Source: Lentibacillus salicampi
Lineage (GTDB): Bacteria > Bacillota > Bacilli > Bacillales > Amphibacillaceae
Length of the DNA: 64,000 nt
Reading direction: 5' to 3'
Assembly (NCBI RefSeq): GCF_004565465.1
Contig: NZ_SRHY01000002.1
Coordinates: forward strand, 1 to 64,000
A model generated the notes under the pieces. The model was not told where the DNA came from, ran no database searches, and saw nothing but the letters and a program-made list of their open reading frames with translations. A program made the translations under genes and the position numbers. Positions 35,646 through 45,113 of the stretch are shown piece by piece (within the stretch, counting starts at the first letter, position 1; each line of letters begins with the position of its first letter).

Positions 35646-36428
35646 TCAGCGAAGTGACAGCCATGGTCGCTCATGATGCCATTCAACATGTACCGGCCGA
35701 TCAAAAAATCGGGAAAGACTGCCGGTGGCCAACACGTCCTGGCTGACACCTTTTGCAAATATCGTTCCATCTTTGAGCAAGAGGGTATGAGAAAACTCAG
35801 GCAAAACTTCCTCAATATGATGGGTTACAAAAATAATGGTTGGGGCGTCGTCCTGTTTGATCAATTCCTGAATGGCAGACAGCAACTCTTCACGTGCGAT
35901 GAAATCCAGGCCGCTCGTTGGCTCGTCCAATAACAGAAGCTCAGGTGAAGCCATCAGACCTCTGGCAATGAGAAGTTTTTGCCGCTCTCCCTGTGAACAC
36001 GTCTGGTACGTCCGGCCGGCCAGATGACGGCATCGCATCTGCTCCATGATATGGAATGCTTTGTCAAAATCTGATGGAGTCGGGGCCTCATATGAAAGCC
36101 CGATGGAAGCAAATTTGCCGCTGACCACAATGTCCTCAGCCCGTTCAGACGCTTTGAACCGCTCCTGGAGAGACGAGCTGACCCAGCCAATGGATTTGCG
36201 GAGTTCGCGGATGTCGACTTGTCCAAACGGCTTATCTAAAATACGGGCATGGCCGACTGTTGGCCAGGAATAACCGGTGACGATATTTAACAAGGACGTT
36301 TTCCCGGAACCGTTTAATCCTAAAACGGCCCAGTGCTCACCTTTTTCCACAGACCAATTGATATCGGTTAAAATGGTTTTCTGCTGCCTTCTCCAGGAAA
36401 CATCCTGCAGGTCAATTACATGTGTCAA
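35646..36428 (-). CDS. ylmA: YlmA-like ABC transporter ATP-binding protein
   Basis: 260 residues, a single ABC ATPase. Walker A GLNGSGKTS (about 37-45), Q-loop SSSLQERF, signature CSQGERQKLLIARGL (divergent from LSGGQ), Walker B LLLLDEPTSGLDF and H-loop FVTHHIEE. This pattern is that of YlmA and ModF/PhnK-like ATPases. No permease or binding protein is adjacent. It starts 20 nt after the aminotransferase gene and is probably co-transcribed with it. Confidence 0.85.
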   Translation of the reverse strand: MTHVIDLQDVSWRRQQKTILTDINWSVEKGEHWAVLGLNGSGKTSLLNIVTGYSWPTVGHARILDKPFGQVDIRELRKSIGWVSSSLQERFKASERAEDIVVSGKFASIGLSYEAPTPSDFDKAFHIMEQMRCRHLAGRTYQTCSQGERQKLLIARGLMASPELLLLDEPTSGLDFIAREELLSAIQELIKQDDAPTIIFVTHHIEEVLPEFSHTLLLKDGTIFAKGVSQDVLATGSLSRFFDRPVHVEWHHERPWLSLR

Positions 36429-36448
36429 ACTTATCTCTCCCTATATCC

Positions 36449-37627
36449 CTATTTAAAAATTTCCAGTCTGCCGATTCTGGCTGCGGCTTCCTCGAGGCGT
36501 TCAGCTGACGCAAGCAGCCCGACCCGAACGTAGCCTTCTCCATAGTCACCAAAACCTCTTCCCGGTGCGACCACAACATGGGCTTTTTCCAGTAATAGAT
36601 CTGCAAATTCCTCGGATGTATAATCGGACGGGACAGGCAGCCACGCAAAAAAGGTCCCTTCTGGTATGTCAACGTCCCATCCGATATCGTTTAATGCCCG
36701 GATGAACCGGTCACGGCGTTCGGTATATGTAGCCGCAAGCTGTTTAACAGCGGTTTGATCATTATTTAAAGCTGCTGCGGCTGCACTTTGCACAGCACCG
36801 AACAGACTGACATAGAGATGATCCTGAATCAGGTTAAGGCTTTGGACGACGGATGGGTTGCCCACAGCGAACGCTACCCGCCAGCCGGCCATATTGTATG
36901 TTTTCGATAATGTATAAATTTCGATACCGATGTCTTTTGCCCCTTCTGATTGAAGGAAGCTTTGCGGTTTTTGGCCATCAAGTCCCAATGCCCCATATGC
37001 AAAATCTTGCACAACACAAATGTGATGCTTTTTGGCAAGTGCTACCGTTTCATCATAAAAGGTTTTTGTCGCCGTAGCAGCGGTCGGGTTGTTCGGGTAA
37101 TTTAAAAACATTAATTTTGCACAATCAAGCGCTTCTTCAGAAATTGCGCTGTAGTCCGGTAAAAAGTTATTTTCCCGTTGCAGCGGCATGAAAGCTGGCT
37201 CAGCACTCGCCATGGCAATGCCTGAAAGATAATCAGGGTAGCCGGGGTCAGGCAAAAGTGCTGTGTCACCCGGGTTCAAGAAACATTGGCTGAGCTCCAC
37301 GAGTCCTGCTTTGGCACCAAACAAGATGGTGACTTCCTGTTCCGGATCGACCGAAACGTCATATTCCCGTTTATAAAAATCAGCGGCAGCCTGCTTCAAA
37401 TAGCCGAAGCCCTGGAAAGGCGAATATTTATGATTGACCGGGTTTTCAGCAGCCGTCTGCAGCTCCTTGACAATAGGCTCCGGTGTCGGCAAATCAGGGT
37501 TGCCCTGTCCCAGATTAATCACGTCATGCCCCTGTTCTTTGACTTCCTGTGTTTTGGCAACAAGCTTGGCAAAAAACTGCTCGGGTAATCGTTTTAGCAT
37601 ATCAGATTGTTCAAAATTTTGAATCAT
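36449..37627 (-). CDS. Class I/II aminotransferase, MtnE-like
   Basis: 392 residues, fold type I PLP enzyme. DVINLGQGNPDLPTPEPIV at the N-terminus and EQFFAKLVAKTQEVKEQGHD resemble B. subtilis MtnE (YkrV), the last transaminase of the methionine salvage pathway (KMTB to methionine). Cofactor residues: LNYPNNPT (N), DFAYG (D/Y), YTLSKTYNMAGWR (Schiff-base Lys) and VRVGLL (R). The rest of the mtn genes are not nearby, so an LL-diaminopimelate or glutamine-type transaminase is also possible. First gene of a likely pair with ylmA. Confidence 0.85.
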   Translation of the reverse strand: MIQNFEQSDMLKRLPEQFFAKLVAKTQEVKEQGHDVINLGQGNPDLPTPEPIVKELQTAAENPVNHKYSPFQGFGYLKQAAADFYKREYDVSVDPEQEVTILFGAKAGLVELSQCFLNPGDTALLPDPGYPDYLSGIAMASAEPAFMPLQRENNFLPDYSAISEEALDCAKLMFLNYPNNPTAATATKTFYDETVALAKKHHICVVQDFAYGALGLDGQKPQSFLQSEGAKDIGIEIYTLSKTYNMAGWRVAFAVGNPSVVQSLNLIQDHLYVSLFGAVQSAAAAALNNDQTAVKQLAATYTERRDRFIRALNDIGWDVDIPEGTFFAWLPVPSDYTSEEFADLLLEKAHVVVAPGRGFGDYGEGYVRVGLLASAERLEEAAARIGRLEIFK

Positions 37628-37808
37628 CTATACTCCCCCTTAGGACTGAACGACAGGTTACTGGCACCTATCAATCTGTTAAGCGACAGGATCCCTGATA
37701 CCCGACGAAATGAATTGAGTTTATGATAGCTTTGTTTGAAGGGATTGTAAAGAAAAGCGACACTTTGGTACGCGAAGGAGGGGCCTTCTGCAGAACTCCC
37801 CCTTCCCC

Positions 37809-39395
37809 CTATCTCACGTCACCGCCGATAATGGTCATTTCAACATTGGTCTCCAGCAGTTCATCCGGATGTTCCATCTTGAATGGATCACGGGAATAAA
37901 CCGTCATATCGGCCAGTTTGCCACGGGAAATAGTTCCTTTATTATTTTCCTCATTTGTCGGCCAGGCGCCCATTTCCGTAAATAGCCGGAAAGCTTCATG
38001 CATTGATAGTTTTTCTTGCGGGTTCCATCCGTCATGGCTTTCCCCGGGTGCCTTTCTTGTCACGGCAGCATGAATGCCCATAAGCGGATCAACCGGTTCG
38101 ACAGGCGCATCGGAACCGCCGGCACAAATGACACCCGCTTGCTGCAATGTTTTCCAGCTATAGGAAAGTGCGGAGCGTTTTCCTCCCAGCCGTTCCTTCA
38201 CCCATGGAAAGTCACTTGGAACGAACCGCGGTTGGATATCGGCAATCCGACTCGGGTTTGCCAGCCGTTTAATCAAGTCTTCTCTCAATATTTGCACGTG
38301 AATGATTCGGTCCCGGTATGAAACAGCAGGGAATTGGTCCAGAATATCGAGGACGTTTTCAAGTGCCTGGTCGCCAATTGTATGCACGGCTATTGGCATG
38401 GAAAGATTCCGTACATCCTGAACCATTTCATAGAGTGTCGCTTGATCGTACATGGCTTCACCATGCGTTTCCGGCGCATCGCTGTATGACTTTGACAGTA
38501 ACGCGGTCCGTCTTCCAAGTGCTCCATCGGCAAACAGTTTAATAGCACCGATTTGTAATGTGTCATTGCCGAAGCCTGCATACATGCCATTCGTTCTGAG
38601 GTCGCCGAGAAAGTCATAATCGATTAATAGATTGGTTCGAAGGCCAAGCTGCTCCTGATTCAGCAATTCATCATACAGTTGATATGTCTGGTTGAGGCCG
38701 CCTAAAAAGTGCGGGTCATTCGTATGGACGCTCGTAAGCCCTTTTGAAAGGGCAAATTGGATCGTTTTGCGCAAAGCACTTTTCAGCTGGTCATATGATT
38801 TTTCCGGAATATATTCCGTAATGAGCTGTGACGCCGATTCCAGCAAAAGGCCGTTTGGCTTTTTGGTTCGCTCATCAAGCACAATGGTCCCACCCTCAGG
38901 GACAGGCATTGATGGATGGTAATGGCTTTCCTCCAGGGCTTGACTGTTGACGAGAAACGCATGGCTGCAAACCCGCGGAATGTATAACGGATTAGCCGGC
39001 GAGACATTGTCCAATTCGTCAATCGTCGGTATGCCGCCGTCGGTAAATAAGTTTTCATCCCAGCCCCTTCCAAGCAGCCATTCACCTTGCTTTAAGTTTT
39101 TTGCATATGCTTGTATGTTCTCAAGCATTTCACGTTTGGAAGTGACCCCGGTCAAATCCAGGTTAAGAAAATGCTCAGCAGTGATTGACAGGTGCATATG
39201 ACTGTCAATCAGACCGGGGGTGACAGCCTTCCCGTACAAATTGATCGTTTCACTTTCGGGATTTTCCCAACGCAACAGCATATCAGCAGTTGACCCCATA
39301 TCAATGAACCGGCCGTTTTCAACAACAACAGCCTGTGTCATCGGCCTTATTTTGTCAAACGAATAAAAGCTCCCATTTATATAGATTTTCCGCAT
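37809..39395 (-). CDS. YtcJ-like amidohydrolase
   Basis: 528 residues of the amidohydrolase_3 (YtcJ/NfdA) family. Small beta-sandwich ends (MRKIYINGSFYSFD..., and the C-terminal GKLADMTVYSRDPF) enclose a TIM barrel. Metal ligands: DSHMHLS near residue 65, AVHTIGDQALENVLDI, and GGSDAPVEPVDPLMGI. The family hydrolyses N-formyl or similar amide substrates; the natural substrate is not known. It lies 180 nt upstream of mtnE in the same direction, possibly with its own promoter. Confidence 0.88.
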   Translation of the reverse strand: MRKIYINGSFYSFDKIRPMTQAVVVENGRFIDMGSTADMLLRWENPESETINLYGKAVTPGLIDSHMHLSITAEHFLNLDLTGVTSKREMLENIQAYAKNLKQGEWLLGRGWDENLFTDGGIPTIDELDNVSPANPLYIPRVCSHAFLVNSQALEESHYHPSMPVPEGGTIVLDERTKKPNGLLLESASQLITEYIPEKSYDQLKSALRKTIQFALSKGLTSVHTNDPHFLGGLNQTYQLYDELLNQEQLGLRTNLLIDYDFLGDLRTNGMYAGFGNDTLQIGAIKLFADGALGRRTALLSKSYSDAPETHGEAMYDQATLYEMVQDVRNLSMPIAVHTIGDQALENVLDILDQFPAVSYRDRIIHVQILREDLIKRLANPSRIADIQPRFVPSDFPWVKERLGGKRSALSYSWKTLQQAGVICAGGSDAPVEPVDPLMGIHAAVTRKAPGESHDGWNPQEKLSMHEAFRLFTEMGAWPTNEENNKGTISRGKLADMTVYSRDPFKMEHPDELLETNVEMTIIGGDVR

Positions 39396-39607
39396 TTATT
39401 TAACCTGCCTTCCTAGTGGCAAAGATTCGTTCGTCGAGTTCTTATCATCATAACAAAAAAACAGGCGTATCGGTAGAATGACATTTATGAATCGATCATA
39501 TTTTTAATTATTGAAATTAATTCCTATCTATAGCAAAATAGAAGCAACAAGACGAGGGCAAAGGCTATTAATTAATTTTTACTGTCCTGTAGATGGGAGG
39601 CGTCTTT

Positions 39608-40231
39608 ATGATTATTAATGAGGATTATGTTGATAAGCGGGATGTTGTTTATGTGAAGGAGACTGATAGTAAGGAACAGGCATTGAGCAGGCTGGTAGAT
39701 TCGGGTTACCGTTGTATTCCGGTGCTTGATGAAGCTGAGGAAAAATATGTCGGCAATATTTACAAAGTCCACTTGCTGGAACGCGAAAATGACGGAACAC
39801 TGGAGGGGCCTGTCAGTGAGCTGGTGAAGGATCAAACAGGATTCGTGAATAAAGAAGATCCGTTTGTCAAAGTGTTCTCATCGATTAAGCGGCTGCCATT
39901 TTTAGGTGTTGTCGATGACGAGAAGAACTTCCTGGGTATTTTAACCAACGGGAACATTATTGAAGTGTTGGAAAATGCCTGGGGCGTACACAATGGCAGT
40001 TACTCGCTCACGATTGGTACGATTGAATATGCTGGCGCTTTGAGAAAAATGCTCAAGGTGGTTAACAAGTATTGCAATTTGCAAAGCGTTATCTCCTTGA
40101 ACAACGATTCGCAATTTGTCCGGCGTGTCTGCATTGTATTGCCGGACGATGTGAACGAAGAAACGATGCGGCGCGTTGTCGAGGATTTGGAAAAAGATAA
40201 ATTTACCGTGACAGACATTGAGGTATTGTAA
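39608..40231 (+). CDS. cbpA: CBS-ACT domain protein, CbpA-like c-di-AMP sensor
   Basis: 207 residues: two CBS motifs (about 1-125; VDSGYRCIPVLDEAEEKYVG and IKRLPFLGVVDDEKNFLGIL) followed by a C-terminal ACT-like domain (about 135-207). This is the architecture of CbpA from Listeria, Bacillus and streptococci, which binds cyclic di-AMP and links it to (p)ppGpp and K+ homeostasis. The start ATG 39608 has GGGAGG 7 nt upstream. Monocistronic with its own terminator. Confidence 0.82.
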   Translation: MIINEDYVDKRDVVYVKETDSKEQALSRLVDSGYRCIPVLDEAEEKYVGNIYKVHLLERENDGTLEGPVSELVKDQTGFVNKEDPFVKVFSSIKRLPFLGVVDDEKNFLGILTNGNIIEVLENAWGVHNGSYSLTIGTIEYAGALRKMLKVVNKYCNLQSVISLNNDSQFVRRVCIVLPDDVNEETMRRVVEDLEKDKFTVTDIEVL

Positions 40232-40269
40232 AAAGATAAAGGGACGGAGGCAATATCCCTATACATTAT

Positions 40270-40300
40270 GGCGTGAGGAGACAAACCTCGCGTCTTTTTT
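40270..40300 (+). terminator. Terminator of cbpA
   Basis: GCGTGAGG / CCTCGCGT (two G-U pairs), then CTTTTTT. Confidence 0.7.
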
Positions 40301-40324
40301 GGTGTCTAAGAAAATTATTGTTCG

Positions 40325-40507
40325 AAAGCGCCGGGGAACTGGCAACGCTAAAGCTGCAGCAGAGACCTTGGTGGAACGAGCTCTTGGCGCAGTTCCAGCG
40401 CTTACCCCCTCGAGGTCTCAAGCAATCATTTTACGTGGCAAAACTCGCCACTACAAATTCTTGCTTAAGTTTTTCGGGGGTGAACAAGGCGCCCTGCGCT
40501 TTTCTTA
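40325..40507 (-). repeat. Dispersed intergenic repeat, minus orientation
   Basis: Read on the minus strand it begins GAAAAGCGCAGGGCGCC, as does the repeat at 18081 (GAAAAGCGCGGGGCGCC), and ends near GGCGCTTTCG. The interior differs from that copy, with a CTTGAGACCTCGAGGGGG stretch and inverted TTGGCGCAG / CTGCGCCAA-type segments. No gene is contained. Confidence 0.45.
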
Positions 40508-40544
40508 TGGGCAGACGTGGTGACGCATCTGAAAGTTTTTATTT

Positions 40545-40580
40545 TTGATTGTTTATGAATGTTTTTGGTGGTATTATAAT
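40545..40580 (+). promoter_or_regulatory. fru operon promoter and putative FruR operator
   Basis: A perfect -10 TATAAT (40575-40580), with GTTTAT (40551-40556) 18 bp upstream as a weak -35. Across it runs a direct-repeat pattern TGATTGTTTATGAATGTTTT, like DeoR-family operators built from repeated TGWTTRTTT. Autoregulation by FruR is inferred. Confidence 0.5.
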
Positions 40581-40600
40581 GGTAATGGAGGGTTGATGTG

Positions 40601-41350
40601 ATGTTAACCGAAGAACGGCATCAGGTTATTTTAGATTTGCTGAAGCAGGATGGTATTGTTAAATCACAGAACTTGATGGGTATCATCGGCTGTTCGGAGT
40701 CGACCATCAGAAGGGACTTGGACCAGATGGAAGAAGCCGGGGAGCTGACGCGTATCCACGGCGGAGCAAAACGTACCTATCATCTGGATGAGGAATTAAC
40801 GACTTCGGAAAAATCATTCAAAAACATTCAATCTAAAGAATCAATTGGGCAAATGGCAGCCAATCTTATTGAAACCAATGATGTCATCTTCATTGATGCC
40901 GGCACGACCACCGTCGCTATGCTGTCCTATTTAAAACATAAGTATATCACGGTTGTGACAAATGGCATTCAACATGCTTCATTTCTGGCTGATCAAGGAA
41001 TTGAAACCTATCTGCCAGGCGGAAAGATCAAGCCGTCAACCAAAGCCATTATCGGATCGCAAAGCTTGAACGAACTTAAAAACTACCGATTCGATAAATC
41101 TTTTCTGGGCATGAATGGCATTGATCTGGCATTTGGCTGTACGACACCGGACCCGGAGGAAGCAGTTTTAAAGCAAATAGCCCATCAGCAGGCGGCTGCC
41201 ACCTTTCTACTGGCAGATCAGAGCAAATGGAATAAGGTTAATTTTGCGAAAGTGTGTGAACTGGAGGATGTCACCATTGTCACCGATCAATTAACCAATC
41301 ACCTTGAGCATTATCGGGAAAAAACAACTATCATGGAGGCGGCAAAATGA
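40601..41350 (+). CDS. fruR: DeoR-family regulator of the fructose operon
   Basis: 249 residues. N-terminal DeoR helix-turn-helix (EERHQVILDLLKQDGIVKSQ, GCSESTIRRDLDQMEEAGEL, with RIHGGAK) and a C-terminal sugar-phosphate sensor domain (FIDAGTTTVAMLSYL, GSQSLNELKNYRFDKSFLG). It is expected to repress the operon until fructose 1-phosphate is present. ATG 40601 has GGAGGG 8 nt upstream. Its stop overlaps the fruK start by 4 nt. Confidence 0.9.
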   Translation: MLTEERHQVILDLLKQDGIVKSQNLMGIIGCSESTIRRDLDQMEEAGELTRIHGGAKRTYHLDEELTTSEKSFKNIQSKESIGQMAANLIETNDVIFIDAGTTTVAMLSYLKHKYITVVTNGIQHASFLADQGIETYLPGGKIKPSTKAIIGSQSLNELKNYRFDKSFLGMNGIDLAFGCTTPDPEEAVLKQIAHQQAAATFLLADQSKWNKVNFAKVCELEDVTIVTDQLTNHLEHYREKTTIMEAAK

Positions 41351-42264
41351 TTTATACGATAACGCTTAATCCTTCAGTCGATTATGTTGTCCAGGTCAAT
41401 CAATTAAACCTTGGCGAGTTAAATAAAGTGGAAAATGCGATGAAGTATCCCGGCGGTAAGGGGATTAACGTCTCCCGCGTGTTGCATGAACTGGAATATG
41501 ACACGACAGCCCTTGGGTTTTTGGGCGGTTTTACCGGGAATTTTATTGCAGAAGCACTGGATAACAAGGGCATTGAAACGAACTTCACACCGATTCAGGA
41601 TGATACACGGATCAATATTAAACTGAAGTCTGGAACAGAAACAGAAATCAACGGCCGGGGACCGGAAATCCTGGCGAACGAAGCGGATCATTTGCTGCAT
41701 CAGCTTGACAATGTCACCAGTCACGACACGGTCATTTTATCTGGAAGCTGGCCACCATCGTTAACGAAAAACTTTCAGCAACAAATGATTGAGCGCATTT
41801 CGGCATCCGGTGCCACGTTTGTCATTGATACGACAGGCAATGCTCTGAAATCGGCATTACCTTACCGGCCGTTATTGGTCAAACCCAATAAGGAAGAGCT
41901 GGCCGACTTGTTTGGCGTTACCCTCAGCAGCAAGCATGACGTCATGCACTACGGAACTAAATTACTCGATCTGGGCGCCCAGCATGCCATCGTTTCCATG
42001 GCCGGCGAGGGTGCGTTGCTGTTTACTGAAAAAGGAATTTACCATGGATCAACACCGACGGGAGAAACCAAAAACTCTGTCGGAGCTGGGGATTCAATGA
42101 TTGCAGGGTTCACCGGCACGTTTAGGAAAACAAGGGATGTGATGGAAGCTTTCCGGATGAGTCTCGCTTCAGGCAGTGCGACTGCCTTTTCGAACGATTT
42201 AGCCATGGCCGGGGATATTTTTTCATTACGGGAAAAAATCGATATCACCCGCATTTCTAAATAA
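41347..42264 (+). CDS. fruK: 1-phosphofructokinase
   Basis: 305 residues of the PfkB/ribokinase family. It phosphorylates fructose 1-phosphate to fructose 1,6-bisphosphate. Seen: TLNPSVDYVVQVNQL, PGGKGINVSRVLHEL (substrate loop), KPNKEEL, and the catalytic signature NSVGAGDSMIAGFTG with Asp as general base. The start ATGA overlaps the fruR stop, so the two are translationally coupled. Middle gene of fruR-fruK-fruA. Confidence 0.93.
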   Translation: MIYTITLNPSVDYVVQVNQLNLGELNKVENAMKYPGGKGINVSRVLHELEYDTTALGFLGGFTGNFIAEALDNKGIETNFTPIQDDTRINIKLKSGTETEINGRGPEILANEADHLLHQLDNVTSHDTVILSGSWPPSLTKNFQQQMIERISASGATFVIDTTGNALKSALPYRPLLVKPNKEELADLFGVTLSSKHDVMHYGTKLLDLGAQHAIVSMAGEGALLFTEKGIYHGSTPTGETKNSVGAGDSMIAGFTGTFRKTRDVMEAFRMSLASGSATAFSNDLAMAGDIFSLREKIDITRISK

Positions 42265-42278
42265 AGGGGAGGAGAAGC

Positions 42279-44150
42279 ATGAACATTAATAACTTGCTGC
42301 GAAACGATATCATGATCATGGATATGAAGGCCTCAGACAAATCGGCTGCCATTGACGAAATGGTGGCGTCCCTTGAGGCAAACAATGTGGTAAATGATGC
42401 CCACACTTTTAAAGAAGCGATTTTAAAACGGGAAGAGCAGACTTCGACCGGTTTGGGTGACGGTATTGCCATGCCGCATGCCAAAACGGATGCGGTCAAC
42501 GAAGCGGCGGTTTTGTTTGCCAAAAGTGAGAACGGACTGGATTATGAGGCCTTGGATGGTCAGTCGACGTATTTATTTTTCATGATTGCGGTACCGGATG
42601 GCGCGAATGATACCCATTTGCAAACGTTGGCAGCGCTATCGAAAATGCTGATTGATCAGGACTTTATCGCGCAATTAAAACAGGCCTCAACACCGGAAGA
42701 GGTCCAGGCGCTTTTCCATCAGGAAGAGAAGGATCCATCGGGAGGACCGTCTGAGAACGAAGTAGACGGTGGTGTAGAGGAGCGGCCATTCGTTGTAGCG
42801 GTTACTGCATGTCCAACCGGAATTGCGCACACATACATGGCTGAAGATAAGTTGAAAAAACAGGCAGCTGAAATGGGTGTGGACATCCGGGTGGAAACGA
42901 ACGGCTCGGATGGTACGGCAAATCCCCTGACTCAAGCAGAAATTGAGCGGGCGGCAGGAGTCATTGTTGCGGCTGATAAAAATGTGGCGATGGCCCGTTT
43001 TGATCAGAAACCGGTGCTGGAACGACCGGTAAGTGATGGCATCAATAGCGCGGAAGAACTGATCACGAAAGTGGTGAATCGTGACGCCAACATTTATCAT
43101 GCGGGTGAAGCCGTTGAAACGGATGACGATACAGAATCCTCAACGTCTGTATGGAGGAAAATTTATAAAGATTTGATGAATGGTGTTTCGCATATGCTGC
43201 CATTCGTTGTCGGCGGCGGTATTTTGATGGCAATTTCGTTTCTCGTGGAAGGGGTTCTGGGAGAAGATCATGAACTTTTCACCTTCTTCAATACAATCGG
43301 AAGTAATGCCTTTAGCTTTCTGATTCCAATTCTTGCCGGATATATAGCTATGAGCATTGCTGACCGACCTGGATTGATGCCCGGGCTTGTCGGCGGTTTT
43401 ATGGCCGTTGAAAGCAATGCCGGTTTTCTTGGCGGGCTGGTTGCCGGCTTCCTCGCCGGTTATCTCGTGCTGCTTGTGAAAAGATGGTTCCGCGGCTTGC
43501 CAAAATCATTGGACGGCCTCAAGTCAGTGCTGCTTTATCCGGTAACAGGACTGTTTCTGATCGGGCTTTTTATGTACTTCCTGATCGATCCGGTTTTTTC
43601 AACAATCAATACCGGCATGATCAGTTTCCTGGAAGACCTCGGAACAGGCAATGCGGTCATTCTTGGGGCGCTGCTTGGCGGCATGATGGCGATCGATATG
43701 GGTGGTCCATTCAATAAAGCTGCTTATACATTTTCGATTGGCATTTTTAACGATACCGGAGATGGCAGCTTAATGGCAGCAGTTATGCTTGGAGGGATGA
43801 TTCCGCCGATTGCCATTGCGCTGGCGACGACTTTCTTTAAAAGTAAATTTACGGAAGAAGAGCGCAAATCAGGTATGACGAATTATGTGATGGGCTTATC
43901 TTTTATTACAGAAGGAGCGATTCCGTTTGCGGCTGCCGATCCGATGCGTGTGATTGGCTCATCTGTTATTGGTGCGGTGATTGGCGGTGGTCTGACACAG
44001 CTTTGGGCCAGCTCAATTCCAGCGCCACATGGTGGTATATTCGTCATTCCGTTGGCTGACCATGCCCTTCTCTTCCTGGTGGCGCTTGCGATTGGATCCG
44101 TCATCACGGCAATTGTTCTCGGTCTGTGGAAGAAACCGATCCGATCATAA
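42279..44150 (+). CDS. fruA: PTS fructose transporter, EIIABC
   Basis: 623 residues: EIIA-fructose (1-145, phospho-His H67 in GIAMPHAKTD), EIIB-fructose (about 170-270, phospho-Cys C178 in TACPTGIAHTYMAEDKL) and EIIC (about 290-620, nine or ten helices, with GGPFNKAAY and ITEGAIPFAAADP). It imports fructose as fructose 1-phosphate. AGGGGAGGAG lies 4 nt before ATG. It is last in the operon, 14 nt after fruK, ended by the terminator at 44185. Confidence 0.94.
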   Translation: MNINNLLRNDIMIMDMKASDKSAAIDEMVASLEANNVVNDAHTFKEAILKREEQTSTGLGDGIAMPHAKTDAVNEAAVLFAKSENGLDYEALDGQSTYLFFMIAVPDGANDTHLQTLAALSKMLIDQDFIAQLKQASTPEEVQALFHQEEKDPSGGPSENEVDGGVEERPFVVAVTACPTGIAHTYMAEDKLKKQAAEMGVDIRVETNGSDGTANPLTQAEIERAAGVIVAADKNVAMARFDQKPVLERPVSDGINSAEELITKVVNRDANIYHAGEAVETDDDTESSTSVWRKIYKDLMNGVSHMLPFVVGGGILMAISFLVEGVLGEDHELFTFFNTIGSNAFSFLIPILAGYIAMSIADRPGLMPGLVGGFMAVESNAGFLGGLVAGFLAGYLVLLVKRWFRGLPKSLDGLKSVLLYPVTGLFLIGLFMYFLIDPVFSTINTGMISFLEDLGTGNAVILGALLGGMMAIDMGGPFNKAAYTFSIGIFNDTGDGSLMAAVMLGGMIPPIAIALATTFFKSKFTEEERKSGMTNYVMGLSFITEGAIPFAAADPMRVIGSSVIGAVIGGGLTQLWASSIPAPHGGIFVIPLADHALLFLVALAIGSVITAIVLGLWKKPIRS

Positions 44151-44184
44151 TGTAAATGGCCGAAAAATGACATATGAATGAATG

Positions 44185-44220
44185 CAGGGAGTGTGATATG
44201 GAACCACGCTCCCTGTTTTT
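44185..44220 (+). terminator. fru operon terminator
   Basis: CAGGGAGTGTG / CACGCTCCCTG stem (one G-U) with a 9-nt loop, then TTTTT. Confidence 0.85.
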
Positions 44221-44265
44221 GATGGAAAAATACGTCTGGATAGAACGCCTGTCCCTGTGTACCGC

Positions 44266-44733
44266 TTAAATCTCGTCAGGCTGGCGGATGAAATTCGGGA
44301 CTTCTTTTGCGCCAATCATGCGGACGTATGTGAACAGTTGTCCTTTGTGATGGATTTCGTGATCAATTGCATTGGAGAACCAATATGTGCCGGGTGCGCG
44401 CACTTTGTTGAACAGAATATACCCTTTCATCTGATATGTGAAAATAGTTGACATCTCTTCTTTGGTTTCTTCGGTGTACCGCTGCACGATTGTGCGGATA
44501 TCGTTGATCGTTTTATAATTTTCTGTTGGCGGCATATCAAACTCGCCTTTTTTAATCCCTTTAACAAACATATGGGTTGAGGTCACGATATGTATGGCCA
44601 GCTCCCCAAGCGACATGGCACCGTCCCATGGCCTGTAATCCACATTCGTATCATCCACCAGCGCCAGTAAATCATCCAGCACCATCCGATGCTGCAGCCA
44701 GCCATTCACGGCACCTTCCATTCCGTTGCTCAT
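44266..44733 (-). CDS. DinB-like metal-binding protein
   Basis: 155 residues, four-helix bundle of the DinB/DUF664 superfamily. The metal-binding histidines appear as ELAIHIVTS (about residue 48) and IDHEIHHKGQL (about 125-129). Family members include thiol-dependent enzymes such as bacillithiol transferases and many uncharacterised stress proteins. AAAGGAG lies 8 nt before ATG 44733. Monocistronic. Confidence 0.82.
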   Translation of the reverse strand: MSNGMEGAVNGWLQHRMVLDDLLALVDDTNVDYRPWDGAMSLGELAIHIVTSTHMFVKGIKKGEFDMPPTENYKTINDIRTIVQRYTEETKEEMSTIFTYQMKGYILFNKVRAPGTYWFSNAIDHEIHHKGQLFTYVRMIGAKEVPNFIRQPDEI

Positions 44734-45113
44734 TTAAATTCTCCTTTGCATCAATGGATATGTGTTCAGTATAACGGGTTTTGTGTTCGGTTGCCCAGTC
44801 GTAAGCCCTAAGAGCGCGGCGCGGGGGTTGCTTTTTTGTATCCTTAATGGACTTTTTACCTACAAATCGTGTCCCTGGACTAAAAATTAGTGCTTTTTGC
44901 ATCTGTTAAAATGAGGCAAAATTATCTATATTAAAATAAATAGGCTTATCAATACGAAATCTATTAAAAGATGGGGCGTTGCCTTTTATAACGAAAACAT
45001 GCCAGCGTTGACGGTGAATCGATTAGTTATCAGTGATCTGAATCTATTTGACTATCAGACATCGTAAGCAGTCTCGTGAATTCAGGGAGAAATTCCAAAA
45101 AGGGGAGAAGAGG
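44734..45113. other. Intergenic region between divergent genes
   Basis: 380 nt between dinB (minus) and the secreted nuclease (plus). AT-rich in the right half; GGGGAGAAGAGG at its end is the ribosome-binding site of the next gene. Apart from a GCGCGGCGCG patch at about 44815 I see no repeat, RNA or small gene. Confidence 0.4.
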
